From assembly GCA_033026295.1 (NCBI GenBank), contig CM065181.1, positions 10,201,001-10,265,000 of the forward strand: 64,000 nucleotides of DNA, read 5' to 3'. Below are positions 24,968-37,905 of this stretch, one piece after another. The first letter of the stretch is position 1. Every line of letters begins with the position of its first letter. The notes under the pieces were generated by a model. That model had not been told where the DNA came from. It was given only the letters and a program-made list of their open reading frames with translations, and did not search any database. Source of the DNA: Channa striata (taxonomy: Eukaryota > Chordata > Actinopteri > Anabantiformes > Channidae). The translations under genes and the position numbers were made by a program.

Positions 24968-25340
24968 CTGCATGGGAGTGCCCCCTGCTGGAACGCCACG
25001 AAACTGCAATTGTCACAAGTTTTTTTTAATTACTTTCACTTTTAAATGATTTAGTGTTTAAAATCTCACAGCTGCAAAGCCTGAAAGCAGCATTTAAAGC
25101 ATAATGCATAGCACCTGCTGGAGTGTGATGAAACTGCAAATATATTAAAGTTTTCTTTCATGTGGTTAAACTTTAAATTGTTTAGCGATTTAAATCTTCG
25201 TTTGGTCGTTCATGGAACTGCAATTGTGCAAAAAAATTTTGAAAGTAAGATTTTTTAATTACTTTCATTTTTTTAATTATTCAGTGCTTCAAATCTCACA
25301 GCTCCAAAGGCTCCAAGCAGTGATATTAGCATTGTGCTGG
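24968..25340. repeat. Diverged tandem repeat beside the polr1f promoter
   Basis: Three related segments. The word AACTGCAA recurs at 25002, 25132 and 25216. The word AAATCTCACAGCT, followed by (G/C)CAAAG, recurs at 25061 and 25291 (offset 230). TTTTTAATTACTTTCA recurs just before each of these two. CTGCTGGA or GTGCTGGAGTG occurs at 24985, about 25117 and about 25336. The units have drifted and the middle copy is short. Confidence 0.75.
24977..24993 (+). promoter_or_regulatory. CTCF-like motif upstream of polr1f
   Basis: AGTGCCCCCTGCTGGAA closely resembles the core of the vertebrate CTCF motif (GCGCCCCCTGNTGGC, written in this orientation). It lies about 250 bases upstream of the polr1f ATG, at the start of the tandem repeat, between the twist/ferd3l side and the tmem196/itgb8 side. 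Motif match by eye only. Confidence 0.4.
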
Positions 25341-25344
25341 AGTG

Positions 25345-27460
25345 CACTTGTACTTATCATGTTGATCAGGGATATGCAAGAGCAGCCGAAATGTTTTGTT
25401 CATGTTATACAAACACTTTCCCTACGAGCCAAAGTGGAATTATCAGCCAAGAAAAAAAGCCTCAAAAGTCCAAGGTTTGTGGTAGGGTTGTGATCATTAG
25501 ATTAGTGGTAACATTGTATGCACAACATCGACTGACATGAAAGCAGCCTTTAAGTTGGTTTCTGCAAAGCTGGGGTCATGTAATATTTCATCATATTTAC
25601 ACAATCCACAGCAACCAAGAGGAATGAGGAGTTCACTGGGGATCCTTTTGCTTCTGAGGTTCCCTAAGAGAATCCCCCTGTTAGGGAACTGCAGATTGGA
25701 AAACTGTGTTACAGTGAACAGTTCAGTCAGGCATTTACTCCTGTAAAACAGCAAAACTGGCAACAAAAAGTTTCTCATATTGGTTAAATTTCACCCAATG
25801 GTTTCAAAATGCATCTGTCCTCCTACAGACATAGCTGTAAATAATGCATTTTTTTTTACCAGCTTGCCCTTTGTTATGTAATCTGCAAGTTGAGCACTTA
25901 CTAGCCTGGCAAGAATGCTGTAAAGCTGTTGATCTAATAACAGACATTTATTGATTCTGTATCCTGTTCTTACCTGCAATGGCACATTCAGATCATCAGG
26001 GTGACCCAAAGTGTCAATTAGCGCGACCACAGTGTGCACAGGCCCACACACACAAACCCACACCCACACATGGTCATTGCACATCTGGGTCTCTCTGAGG
26101 TGCCGTGGCTCTCTCCTGCCTGTTGTCATTATGATAAATAGTCATGTGGCTACTTAGTCAGCAAGAGTTCCCAATGGCTTCTGCTGCTGTGGGCTCTAGT
26201 TAGCACACACACACACAAACACACACATGTCAGTTGCTTTCTGGAGTATGTATACATAACAAAAGGCCACTGCGCAGCATGAAATTGTCAAAGCGATTGT
26301 ATATCTTCGTAAGAGGTCTTGTGATATTTTAGTTTTTTTTTGCTTTGTGAAAAACTTTATACTTCAAGGATTGAGAGATGAGAGGTAGACAAACATTTAC
26401 GTCATCCCTTAACTTAACAATATGTAAACCCTGAGAACAACTATAGCTTCCCACTGTGCTAAACTGCTCCCACAGGTCTGCACCGGCTTCTTAAATCCTA
26501 GCTGACCTTGTGCTGAAACGCAAGCTATCAGTGTGTTGGAAGATTACCTACATGCATTATTTAAAAAAATGTGCTGTGACCTTGTTTCCACCTAAGAAAT
26601 AATTTATGACAATTGCATTCTTGTAGAAACATCCATACATTTCTTCACATCCAACACCTGCACCTTTCAGTTCCAAAAAGAGTCTTTTTTTTTGTGTGAT
26701 TAGATAGGTCTAATCAGCATACATTGGGATTATGACACTAAAATCATCTTATTTCATATAAATAACAGCTAGTTGCTGCAAAAAAATTCCACCTGAAAAA
26801 ATCCAAAACCAGACAGAACATCACTCAGACTTATACTTTAATTTAATTCACTTTTATAAGAAGCATTTATGAAAATATGTTTGATTTATAGATACGATTA
26901 GAGTTCTGGTATACAAGCATGGATATACAGTATAGTACATTGTGCATCATTGTATCTTCATGTCAAAGCATTCCATTATTAGACAGTTTACTGTATCTCA
27001 ATATCTGCATTCCATAAACCCATAACGAGACAAGGACACTGAGACTGAAATAGCTGTAGTTCTTCAAAACAAGTTAAATCAGCTTCATGCTTGCTTTGTG
27101 CTTGTCCCCTTGAGGCATCTGATTGGACAAAGTCTATCCTTCCTGCTCATTAGATTAAAGGTCAGATGCTGTCACCTGAATTGTGACCCACATGGCAGCT
27201 CTCCATCCCGGCTTTGGTTTGAGTTGACCAGAGGGTTTGAACCTGTGTTTGCATAATTATTCATGCTGCCCTTTTGCTGTCAAAATGTCTCTCTCACACT
27301 GGAGGCAGACAAATGGGTTTCATGATGAGAAACTCCCTGCAGTCAAGATATAGATACTGTGTATTTTGCAGGATATGTAGAAGAAGAATTGGCTGCATAT
27401 CGACAGCGAGCAATTCATTGCCACTGTCTTTGTCTCAGTGTATGCAGTTTCCTGTTGGTG
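25345..27460. other. Intergenic region between polr1f and the tmem196 3' end
   Basis: No gene seen. It probably includes the tmem196 3' UTR, although no canonical AATAAA was found close to the stop on the minus strand; an ATTAAA lies near 26842-26837. The stretch 27120-27270 is non-repetitive, with CCAAT, E-box and octamer-like GTTTGCATAATTATTCATG words. It looks like conserved 3' UTR or regulatory DNA. Confidence 0.5.
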
Positions 27461-27467
27461 ATAGTCA

Positions 27468-30400
27468 TCATGGTGATGCTGCTGTGTGTCCATTGTAGGA
27501 GACCTGAGGAATGCCATTACTGGAGTTGTCCAGGATCTCCTGTTAGGGGGACATACAAGCACACATACTGAGATATACTGTGCATCCATCCATCTATAAT
27601 TTTACCCACTTATCCTGTTGAGGGACACAGGGGGGATGGAGCCTATCCGAGGTGTCAGCGGGATAGAGGCAGAGTGCAACACCCTGCCTCGGCCGATCTA
27701 TCGCAGTGCCACTTATAGAGATTGACGACCACACTCACATTCAAACCTAAGGGCAATTTAGAGTCACCAATTAATATAACTACATGTCTGAGGTTGTGTG
27801 AGAGGAACCCACACAATCATGGGGAGAATATGCAAACTCCACACAGCATTGACCAACAACATAGAGCCGACAGTGAGTTGTTACTATATTCTGCTACCTT
27901 CTCCGTCATCTCATGTGAGTGGTGCAATGAATGCTCTCTCTCCAGAAACATCCTCTGCTGCTCAGAGCTGGCCAGGCGACAGGTCAACCAAGTGGACAAG
28001 GTACAGGACGAGATCCCTGGACATGACAGGAAAGGGGAAACCAGCTGAGGAAGTCATCAGCAACGCACAAGTGAATTAGATTGACTGATCTGTGTGTGTT
28101 GTAACACGATGCACAGTCTCATTAATAAACATTTTTTTGGTACATTTTGTTGCATTTCACCATGATTAGTTATGTTTTAGAAATTTTATTTTTACCCAGA
28201 CAGGCCAGAGTCATAGCAGCCAGATGAATCGAGCGCATTGATTCTGGTCGTTTTTTCAATGCCCTTACAAACTGGAAGTTGAGGATCCCAGCAATCAGAC
28301 CACAGATGCAGCACGCGGAAAAGAGGATCATCTGGAGGACAGTGATAAATGGAAGGAATGTTTTATGTTAATGCAAATGGCAGAACTGATATTCCATCAA
28401 CAAAATTGTAAACAAACTGACAAAATGTGATGCGATACAAACCACTATTAAGCTTCCATCTCCATCATTCTGCTGTTTTGGATGATAGCTGCTGTGATGA
28501 GTAACACAACTCAGTCAAAATAAATCTCATTTCCTATTAGAAAATTGGATCGCTCTCAAAGCACACGGTCTCTTCCAGAAATATTGCTCAGCTCATAAAT
28601 ATGCTTGCATCACTCACTTGCTGTATTTGTGCCTGGGTGTGTGTCTGATTTGTGTGTTGGAGGGTTGGTGAGATTTTGCTTTCCCATTATAGTAATTACA
28701 TACTAAGAATCATTTTCAGCAGCTGGAAAAGTCAAGCACAAGACTATTGTGCGATTGCAGGTCTGTTGCTTTGCAGTCAAATTAATAAAATCCGATCCAT
28801 TCAATTCTACTGATTCAGATTGTGGATGCATGTGTGTTTGTTTCTAGTGTGCAGGTTCTCTTTCATTGTTGCCCGTGCAGATGCCTTTAGTGCCTTTAAC
28901 CGCATGGAAAAGGGCATCTCCAATTTCAGTCATTATCTGGTGAAGTGTGGAAAGTGGCTGGCAGGAGTCTGGAGCCAAACCAATCTAATGCAATCATCAC
29001 CCCACAGGCAGTCAAGGAGTGAGGGGATGGAAGGAGATGAGGAGAGGATAATTGAGAGAGTCAACATATCAAAACTGGGGCAATGAGACTGAACAGAGAA
29101 GGCAGAGGGAAAAATGGAAAGGCATGATGTTGACAAAGACAATAGGTGGGGATGGAGTGAGACTCAGGGAGAGGAAGGTTGATGTCTCTGTTACTGCAGA
29201 TTGTGCAGACACTGATCCATCATTAGTGCTCGCCCCGCAGGAGACAGAGAGAGTTGGAGAGAAACATGAGGACTCTGAGTTACTGAAAGACTTTTAGGCG
29301 ATCAGTGAGCAAAACAGATGGAAAGAGCGACAGAAAGAGAAGAGGGCAGGTGATGACTGCTTGTCTCCTCTCGTTTCCTGAGATGTCTCTTTCACTGTCA
29401 CTCTTTCTACACAGTGAGCACCTGCTCAGAGGACAATGTGCACACACAGACAAGTTTGGATTTCTAGACTTAATGTGTATGTGTGCATTAATGTGTGTAC
29501 TTGTATTTGCATCCACCAGATCGTATACAACATTTTGCTTTTCTGAGTGAGCGAGTGTGACTTTAATGGTTCCAACAACATGTGACAAGAATTTTTTTAC
29601 ATTAAATTTGGACTCTATTTGGTGTCAACACGTTATGTTTAAAAGAAAAATACATAGGTTTTCAGGACATATTGATTTGGGTCTTTTTTTTCAATTAGCT
29701 TTGGCACCATGAAGCTTCCAAAACCGTTTCACACCAAATCAATGGGCCTCTTACTTAGTTTATTTAAATCTGAACAGGTTCAGATTCAATAAAAAAATAA
29801 TCTTTGAACAAACCCATTCTTTAAAGCATGAAATATTAAAGCAATGGTATTGTCAGGATCAAGATAGCACAAACACTGGAAACAGCTGTCTGGCTTTGGT
29901 TAAAAATGGAAATAAAATCTAAGACATTTTAAAAACAAAAAAATATTTTTTTATTTATTTACTTTATTTAAGAGAATGAGCTATATCATGTTACTGTGAA
30001 GTTTAGAGACACTCATTGATGGGTTTTATTTCCCATAGGCAGACGCCTCTAGAATTGGTGCTAAGGGCTGTAGTTTCTGTTTATATGGGAAAATTCTTAT
30101 TTAATTCTTTGTCAAAAACAAATAACTGTTTTTTTCAAATATTAAACTATTGCTTTAAGAAAAGCACTGACCAAGTGTCACATCAATGTGGAGCCCCTGC
30201 TATTGACGTGGAAACATGTTGTGCATAGAAGAGACCGCAATCTAATAGAAGAAGACAGATGAGCAACAACTAAATATATAGAAGTACTTACAACAAGACC
30301 TGTCCTCTTTCGAGCACACAGCACTCCACACATCCCACAGACCAGAAACTGAAAAGAGAGAATGAAAAATCAGTAAACATTGCAGAAGTTCTGGCTTGTC

Positions 30401-32590
30401 TGCCACTGCTAAAATAACTGCTAAAGAAAGCGTGAATGTAAACTATTTGGTCATTTTCTCATCTGTCTCTTGGCAACAGGAAGGGTGAAAGTATTCCTTA
30501 TGCTTAGCTATTCAGATGCAATTGTCTCCTTCTAAAAATAGAGCGTATCATTTTGGGCTTCGAGCAGGAAGTGGTGTTGTCCTGGATGTCAGTGATTCAG
30601 AAGGAACTGGAACAGCATGACGGTGTATTATGGAGGCAGGGAACACTCACAAATGGGACAGCACAATGAACTGAGAGCCGTATTGTTTTGTTGAAAGGTG
30701 TTGGAAGCAGTAGTGTGTCTGTGTGTGTGTGTGTGTGAGTGTGTGAGTGAAGGATGTATGTAATGTCACTCCTTGGGTTCCTCTCATTTTTCAGCTACAG
30801 TGTCAGTCGTACAAAACAACTTAAAATCCCCCTTTACATAATGTAAAGAAGCACAAAGGAAGTTAAGTTATTAAAATTACTTTTATTTCTGAAGGACACT
30901 GAAGCAGATTGTCCTGATCCTAACAGTAGATCTAAATCTTGGGGCATCGTGAGACGCAGGTGGCTAATTCAGCAGCCAGTGAGGTTAAACACACGTGTGT
31001 CACACTGCGTGACAGCTTCACACAGACCACAATGGGAACACACAGTCCACATATATTTGTCCGCATAGTGTCAAACTGTCATATCAGTTACAACTAACGG
31101 TTTTCTTCTTTCAGTTACAACAAACATTCAAAGTCTATTCTATACCCCACGTCTTACATACAATAAGACGTAAGAGTTTTTTTCTCGGCAGTTCCAGGCA
31201 ACTGCACTAAATCACAGTAAAAACCACTAAAAGACTGGCTGTTTCACCAAATGGCACAGCGCTCATAGTAAAATAATTGATTCACGGTTCTTGTAGGGCT
31301 ATCAGAAACTCAACTTTCACAAGCAAAATAGAGACATTTGAGACTGGAAACAGCTCTGTGATAGTAGGATACTCATGCAGATGATGAGAGGACAATTGTG
31401 CCGAGCTTTGACCGTCCTGACAACTGAGCATCTATTCAAGCATGAATTAATAAAAAGATGTTTAGCTCTAGCACAGAGGCGTCTAACGAGCTGAATGAGT
31501 GTGTGTCTAACATATACACACATCATTTAACATCATTTATTCCTTTTTCTATTTTAACTTTTATTGACAGTTTCACTGAGAAGCCACATCTAGTTTGTAT
31601 AGAAACCTGATGACATTTTTACAGTTAATCACTGTGAAGCTCCCCAGCACAACCACAGTGTGATGTGTGGTCACCCAGACGTTCCACTACCAGCAGCAGC
31701 TGGGACTAAGGGCTTTGCTTAAGGGCACCACAGTGATGTTGATGAGGAAGGTTCAAGTGCAGTTTTTTTCATTTGTCACAGGCAATAAGGTCACAAGCTC
31801 ACTTGTGCGATCTTTAGGTCACCACTGTCCCAACGTAAGGCACCTTCAATATTTAGTGGTATTAGGAGTATTAATACGGGAAGGATGTTGTGTAACTTCC
31901 AGATAGTAATTAATATTAGATAAACCACAAGCAGCATGAACGCAAATCAATTCAAAATCCCAGTATGTATCAAACCGAAATCCCTTAATAATCCACTAAT
32001 ATGCTTATGATATAGCTAAACTGAGAATTGCTTAAGTCTTAAATCAGGTAAAAGTCCTTTATCATATATACTTTAAGGAAAGATATGTGTCATGCATTAC
32101 AGTTCTAGGTTTAGTATAAAGCATAACACAGAGATGCATTTGAACATAATTTGTACATGATTCACAATCATGATTGAAATAACAATTAACCTTAGTTCAA
32201 AGCAAATCCACCAGCATGCTTTGCCCCTTAAATGACTTATTAAAGATGCCTTATCTTTGTCATACTTACATACATGCAGCTTATATTCTGAATGTATGTC
32301 ACAACATTCCTTGTAAAGGAGAATTAGTGACAGGCTACATGTTCTCCCTTAGTTTTGGTTGTAACTTAACTTATCCTCTCTGGGAATATAAGGGAAAAGG
32401 AGTGACAGGAGCTCCCAGGACGTACACAGAGTCCGCTCCACACCGGAGACGCGTCGCCCTGCTGGGGCTTGTGCTCGCCCCGGACCCAGCTGATGCCCAC
32501 GGCTCCCAGGACGATGCTCGCCACACCCAGGCCCACCTCCACCACGGACAGCAGGAGCAGGCTCCACAGGATCTTGCGGCTGGAGCACAT
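27468..32590 (-). CDS. tmem196: Transmembrane protein 196 (Tmem196), five exons
   Basis: Coding exons in transcript order: 32590-32426, 30348-30292, 28331-28196, 28016-27898, 27539-27468. All have GT-AG borders and agreeing phases, giving 182 residues, close to the mammalian length. The start is the ATG at 32590 (MCSSRKILWSLLLLSV); the upstream in-frame extension begins only with TTG. Exon 1 holds the first membrane segment (about 8-34) and the signature GEHKPQQGDASPVWSGLC. Exon 2 (FLVCGMCGVLCARKRTGLV) holds the second. Exon 3 (MILFSACCICGLIAGILNFQF, then LAAMTLACLG) gives the third and the start of the fourth. Exon 4 (SSCTLSTWLTCRLASSEQQ) completes the fourth, followed by REHSLHHSHEMTEK. Exon 5 gives the tail EILDNSSNGIPQVSYNGH. 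It is a small four-pass membrane protein of poorly known function; in human lung cancer it has been described as a tumour suppressor. A retroelement lies in the last intron. Confidence 0.93.
27590..27856 (-). mobile_element. Dispersed fish SINE-like retroelement (intron 4 of tmem196)
   Basis: Read on the minus strand, it has the usual order of a retroelement very common in ray-finned fish: GTGTGGAGTTTGCATATTCT, then TTAATTGGTGACTCTAAATT GCC, a diverged middle, GGATAGGCTCCATCCCCCC, CAGGATAAG, and a terminal GATG tetranucleotide tail (ATCC repeats on the plus strand at 27583-27593). It lies between exons 4 and 5. The family name is not assigned because no repeat library could be consulted. Confidence 0.8.
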
Positions 32591-32874
32591 CCTGCCCCGG
32601 GCATCTCTCCAGCTCCGGCAGGAGGAGACGGACAAAAGGCGAGAGAGGAATCCGCTTCTGGCTGCTCCGACGGCGGCGCGGCTCTACCGTTTCATGGCGG
32701 GCTGCGGAGGGATCGGACGTCCGGCTCCGAACTGAGCACGAATGTCGACGGGAAGTTGTGGAAGTGATCAGGAGCTCGGTCAGGAAAGAGCGGGGCACAG
32801 AGGCAGCGCTCCGGACAAGTTCCTCCGCCGGCTCAACAGTGAGTGTGACGCCCGCCGCTGTCCAGGGTACTTAA

Positions 32875-32875
<1 letters not shown>

Positions 32876-32933
<58 letters not shown>
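32876..32933. repeat. AC microsatellite near the tmem196 promoter
   Basis: Perfect AC run of about 29 units, 285 bases upstream of the tmem196 ATG, just outside the GC-rich island (32400-32870) that covers exon 1. It could lie in the promoter or 5' leader. Confidence 0.95.
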
Positions 32934-32935
<2 letters not shown>

Positions 32936-35900
32936 GCAAGCAGGACGGGAGGCAAGAGGCTGTAATGAGGCTGCTGAGAGCAGGAGTATCAGCCTTCACC
33001 CTCACGGACACATTCAGACAGTGATGGCAGGGACAGACTGAAGCACATTATTCAGGACACATGACACCTGTAGTGCAAATAAACATCCAACCCAGAATTA
33101 CTTCTTGTAAAACTTGTAAAAATGTCTAATTTTCTAAAACTGATATGATAATTGGTGACAACACATTTCTGCAGCGAATTATTGGCATGTTGTGTGTTTT
33201 AAAACGGATTATAGGTAACACACAGGGTTTTTGTTGTACTCAAACGCAGGAAACTGACTGTTGATTTGCAGGATTTAAATGGGAAAAGCAGCTGCCATAT
33301 GCAGTTTTGACAGATGCCCAGCCTACACTTTAGCCACTGTACTACTGTGTCAGATCGGACAGACATGCTCATAAAGCTTGATTGTGATGTGTTACTCATA
33401 TGAAAATGAAAGGGCTTGTCTGGTCCAGTAAACAGGAAGAAGTGCCGAGTGAAAGTAATAAGATGATAAATGGACTGGACTTACTGTATATGGCACTTTT
33501 CTAACATTCCAAACAAATGGCCTTCAATGACAACTATTAGAAGAAAAATCTCTCTATGCAAAGCAGCATGAGAGAGACTCCAGGTCAAACAATGGATCTA
33601 TCTGCAAAGGCAGGGTTTGTTTGCTTTACTTTTCTAAATCATCTTCACTGTCTACAAGAAACAATTTAAAGATGTAAAATTCTCTTTATTTTTGTAAGGA
33701 TTCTTTCATACAAGAAAAAATACATTTAAAAAGTAAAACTGGCTCATATTATTTTGTAGAGTTATATATGATTTCCTTAAAATCTATTAATAAACAACAC
33801 GGCAGAGTGTCCCACCCCTACATGTAGATTTCACATACTATCTCATCTCATTTTCAGTGAAGCCCTACAGTAATATCTGATCAGTTGGGAAAAAGATAAC
33901 AACAATGAGTAGACCATATCCACAAATATATGTTAAACAAAAGTCCCAGACAGTATGGCTTTCTTTACATTCAATAATCCCACATACATTAGTTTTGAAT
34001 CTAATCAATACAGCTGCACTGAGCCCACAGCAAAAGCAACCCATGTGCAGGCTGTCTACGTGCGTGTGCCTGTAGACGTTTGTAACTGATCAATGGTCCG
34101 TAAAGTCGGTCTAGAGTAAAAGCTACTACAGGATGCAGAACTATTGAGTGTGTGTTACTGTAAGCTCTACTGTTTTAGAGATGTGTTTCTGCCTCGAGCT
34201 CAGCACCACTTTAAGAATGTTTTAAAAAAGCAAAAGCTCATTGTTGTCACACAGCAGTAAGTGATGCGTTTGTTGGAAACTGTGTATTAATAATCCAGAT
34301 AATGAAAATAAACAGTGCAGTTGTGATCCTCACTAACATGTTTTGAACAGGTTTGGAAAAATTGAGCTCTGGAGAAACAAGAAAATATATAAATTGGACA
34401 ATCACTTGTGTTTTTATTTTTAATTTGACAATAAGAAAATATAGAACATGATCACAATATTTCTGCAGCCTTTAAACATATCTGAAGTTCTCTGTCTGTT
34501 AAGGTCTCTGTCATGTTTGTGGGACATTTGGTTACATAAGTGTTTTATATAAAGGTTGCTGTTGACTTGACCTAGTGGACTTTTATTAGTCTGGATAAGA
34601 TGCAGCTTTTGGCGCGTTGCCTGAACTGTACAGCAGCTTCTGATCAATGGCAGAGTTGATGACACTGAATTTCTCCTTCTCTCTTTTTTTCTATCTGCCA
34701 CTCACTCCAGCAGACACCACCCGCTGCAGCAACTTAATGCAGCCTCTTAATGCAAAGTTTTTATTGTCTTAACCTTAAACAGCGGAATTGCATCATTATT
34801 TATATTATGGTGGATTTTCTGTAGCTTTCCTTTGCTGTTTGCTGCAGCAAGTTAAAAATAAAAAATGCTTAATGTCAGATTCTCTGCCCCCCTAATGATC
34901 TCAGTGACAACAGCTCCAGGTGGCTGTGTGTGTGTGTGTGTATGTGTGTGTGTAAAGTATATTTGTCAGATGGAACCTCCGCTGTTTAAGAATATATAAA
35001 TAAGACGGTGCTGACATGTATTTTTACCATCAATCTCTACTTGTCACAGCCTATTTATTGTGTGTGTTTTCAGAGTGCATGTAAGTCCGTGTGTTGGTGC
35101 GGCTAATGAGTCTTGTCAGTGAGTCACATTCACTAAGGTCTGAGTGACTGCAGATTAAAGCAGTGGTTCATTCACCTGTTCATATGCATATTTATTTGGA
35201 AATGCAGAAAAGATGAAAAAGAAAAACACCACAACGTATTTATGTTTGACTAGGAAAAACACATTATTATGTTTTGCCTGATCATGGATTCAGAGATCAT
35301 GGGATTTCTGTGGATTAAATTTGCACTGTTTTGATAAAATATGATTCATGTTTGGTTTGTCTTCCAAAATTAAATAAAATTGTATTCCCATTAATCAGTT
35401 ACAGCCTGGACAAGGACATCTTAGCTTAGCATAAAGACTGGAAACACATGGAAGCAGCTTGTGTGCCATTATTAAGCTTTGGTCGTGTTGTACAAATTTT
35501 GTACATTTGTAACAAAGACAGAAGAATGTCCATAAATGTGTGCTCAGCAGAACCACATGGTAGTTTTTTATTGTAGGTTTTTAAAATGTGCCCATTAACT
35601 GGCTACTATAATGTAATTAAATGATAAGAAAAGAACAATAGAGTCTACAGAGTTAGAGAAACTGTAGTTGGCATGTTACCCACAGTGAATATTTTAGGGG
35701 TGGCTCCAAAACACTTCAGATTCAATCTAATAACAACAGCTCCGGTTGAATGGAAGGATTGTTGCGTTGTTTTACTGTATGGTTTGTGTTGTCACCCCCC
35801 ACTCCAGCTAATTTGTTAAATTATCTATTATCACTGACAGGACCGCAGTGTGTGTCACACAGGAAGCCTCTTGCTCTTTACCGAGAGCCCCAGCTACTAT

Positions 35901-36434
35901 TTTTAGAGCCGTCTTTAGCTCTGTTTGGCTGTTGACACCTTCCTGTTGCGCTCTAGGCTCAGGGAGGTTGATAGAAATTATCAGTCCTATACTCCTATAA
36001 TCATTCCTGTACTCCACACACTGCACAGCATTATTACGGTAAAGAAAGCCGAGGCCCCGGGAAAGGAATGACACTTGCCAGCCTTGCATTTATGTTTTCT
36101 GTCTTCTGTTGGCCCAAGGCAGCAGCAGCAGAGTGGAGATATCAATTCTATGCAGCTAAGTGGATAAGGAGAGGAGTTAGCAGGAGGTGCCTGAAACTCC
36201 GGGTTTCCCCAGAGCCCCATTATAAGCTTCCCAGTGGTGCCATCCCCTCTCAGTGTGGCTCGGAATCATTAGGAGTTATGGCTGCCGGCTCATAATGAGG
36301 GCAAACGTCAATCTGCCATCATCCCCGGGAGATGAGAGGAGTGAGGGAGATTGAAAATGCCACCCGCACCTCGGAGGTTGCCTTTGTTTCTCTGATGCTT
36401 CAGCGTAGGTGTGACAGCGCAAAGGAGTCAGTAA

Positions 36435-36535
36435 CTGGGCAGCACAGTTGTGAAGTGGTCTGTGGTGCCACCTCACTCAGCAGCTAGAAGGTGCCCACTT
36501 TGAATTGGTTTGAATCCAATCAACTCTGGTCCCCC
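36435..36535 (+). mobile_element. Degenerate fragment of a SINE-like fish retroelement
   Basis: GGGCAGCACAGTTGTGAAGTGGTC...TGCCACCTCACTCAGCAGCTAGAAGGT...GGTTTGAATCC follows, with substitutions, the tRNA-like head of a common fish element (GGGCGGCACGGTGGTGCAGTGG ... GCCTCACAGCAAGAAGG ... GGTTCGAATCC). Only the head is present. Confidence 0.6.
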
Positions 36536-37861
36536 CACCAATTGCTGGATAGATGGAGTCAGGAAACACAGAGATTAACCAGGAGAAAGTTCAGTGCTTT
36601 GACACAGTTGTAATTTATATTACAGGGATTTTGCAAATTATTACAAATACCTTTCATTACCTTAACATAAGAAGCTAAAATTTATATTTTCAAGTCAATT
36701 TCTAGTTTTTGTTTAATTCTTAAACTGACAAAGATGAATTTTCCAAACCTTACACTGATGAAAAAGTAATGTATTAGTCAACTTCCTGGTATGTAGGAGA
36801 GTTTGAGGTCTACAGATTTTTGTGGTTGTTCTTTCAAGAAAACATTAATAATAGAAATTTCCTCTGTGAATATTTATACAGGGTATAAGACAGCTTAAGG
36901 TCCCTACTTTTCCCAATAAACTGGGGGTTCAGGTTGAGTTCAGCCATCTCATTCTTCTGCTCTTGGTCTTTCTTGTACAGAAATATGAATCCTCATCCTA
37001 AAATTTGTTCTAATGCTGACATACAAAGCTCATCTTGTTAAATAAGAACTACCGTTCATTTTCTCAGTTTGATGAGGTAACAAATATTTAATGTTCAATC
37101 AGTGTGTTAAAGATTACAAAACTACAGAGAACATTCAATAAGTTAACTAATTTTAATCAACTAAAATGAGAGTTTATATCTGTTTCTGTTTCACTGCAAA
37201 TGGTTAGAGGTGAATGGGATCTAATCCTGTGGTCCAGATCACACACCCACCCGCTCAATACACATTGTAATAAAATCAAGAATATGGAAAATTCATTGCA
37301 CCTATTTATTGCAGTTAAGGAGTAAGAGTAAAGCAAAGTAGTTTACCTTCTACTAAAGACTAAGAGAAAGTGCCTGAATCTGAGAGGATGACATGTGTCA
37401 CTGTGTTTGTGTGATTTAAGAAGGGTTAAGTTGGCAAGGAAAGACGAAAAAGGAAAAATAGAAAAGCAACAATGACAGTGAGGTAAAAGAATTGATAGAC
37501 AACCTACAACACACAGCAGAGAAATAAAGGAGAGAGGGCATGAAGAATGAAAGAGAAGGGGAAGGAGGAGGAGACGAAGAGAGATTATGCAATCGATCAA
37601 TAGATTCCTACTGTGTGTGTTCTGACAAAGGCAACCAATTCTAATATCAGCAAAAGCGCACGTCTTTCCCCAGCGATTTCGCTCACTATTTTTCTCTTCC
37701 CCTGACAGTTTTTGGCTTCTACTATCCACAGTTGTAGCACATTCCGGGTCAGATATCCACTCTACTCTCCTTTCACCTCTGGAAACCAAGCTGCAGCCGA
37801 CACTCCCTCTCTCAGCAGTTGACAGGATGTCGAACTTGCTGAGCACACAATGAGACAGTGT

Positions 37862-37905
37862 CGGTCACGAAGGTCAAAGGTCACGTGGCAGGCTGGCTTA
37901 ATTAA
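37862..37905 (+). promoter_or_regulatory. Nuclear-receptor DR1 plus E-box and homeobox-type motifs
   Basis: A perfect DR1 (AGGTCA-A-AGGTCA) occupies 37871-37883, preceded by another half-site CGGTCA at 37862. The E-box CACGTG (37882-37887) overlaps its end. TTAATTAA (37898-37905) follows. DR1 sites bind RXR, HNF4 or COUP-TF type receptors. No gene is nearby, so if functional this is a distal element, perhaps for tmem196 or itgb8. Confidence 0.4.

Noticed and set aside
27722..28079. Plus-strand frames of about 100 codons
   Set aside because: They translate the antisense of a retroelement and of tmem196 exon 4.
32216..32767. 183-codon plus-strand open frame
   Set aside because: Antisense to tmem196 exon 1 and its CpG island.
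37343..37846. 167-codon minus-strand open frame
   Set aside because: Low-complexity Ser/Leu translation of purine-rich DNA; no domain recognised.
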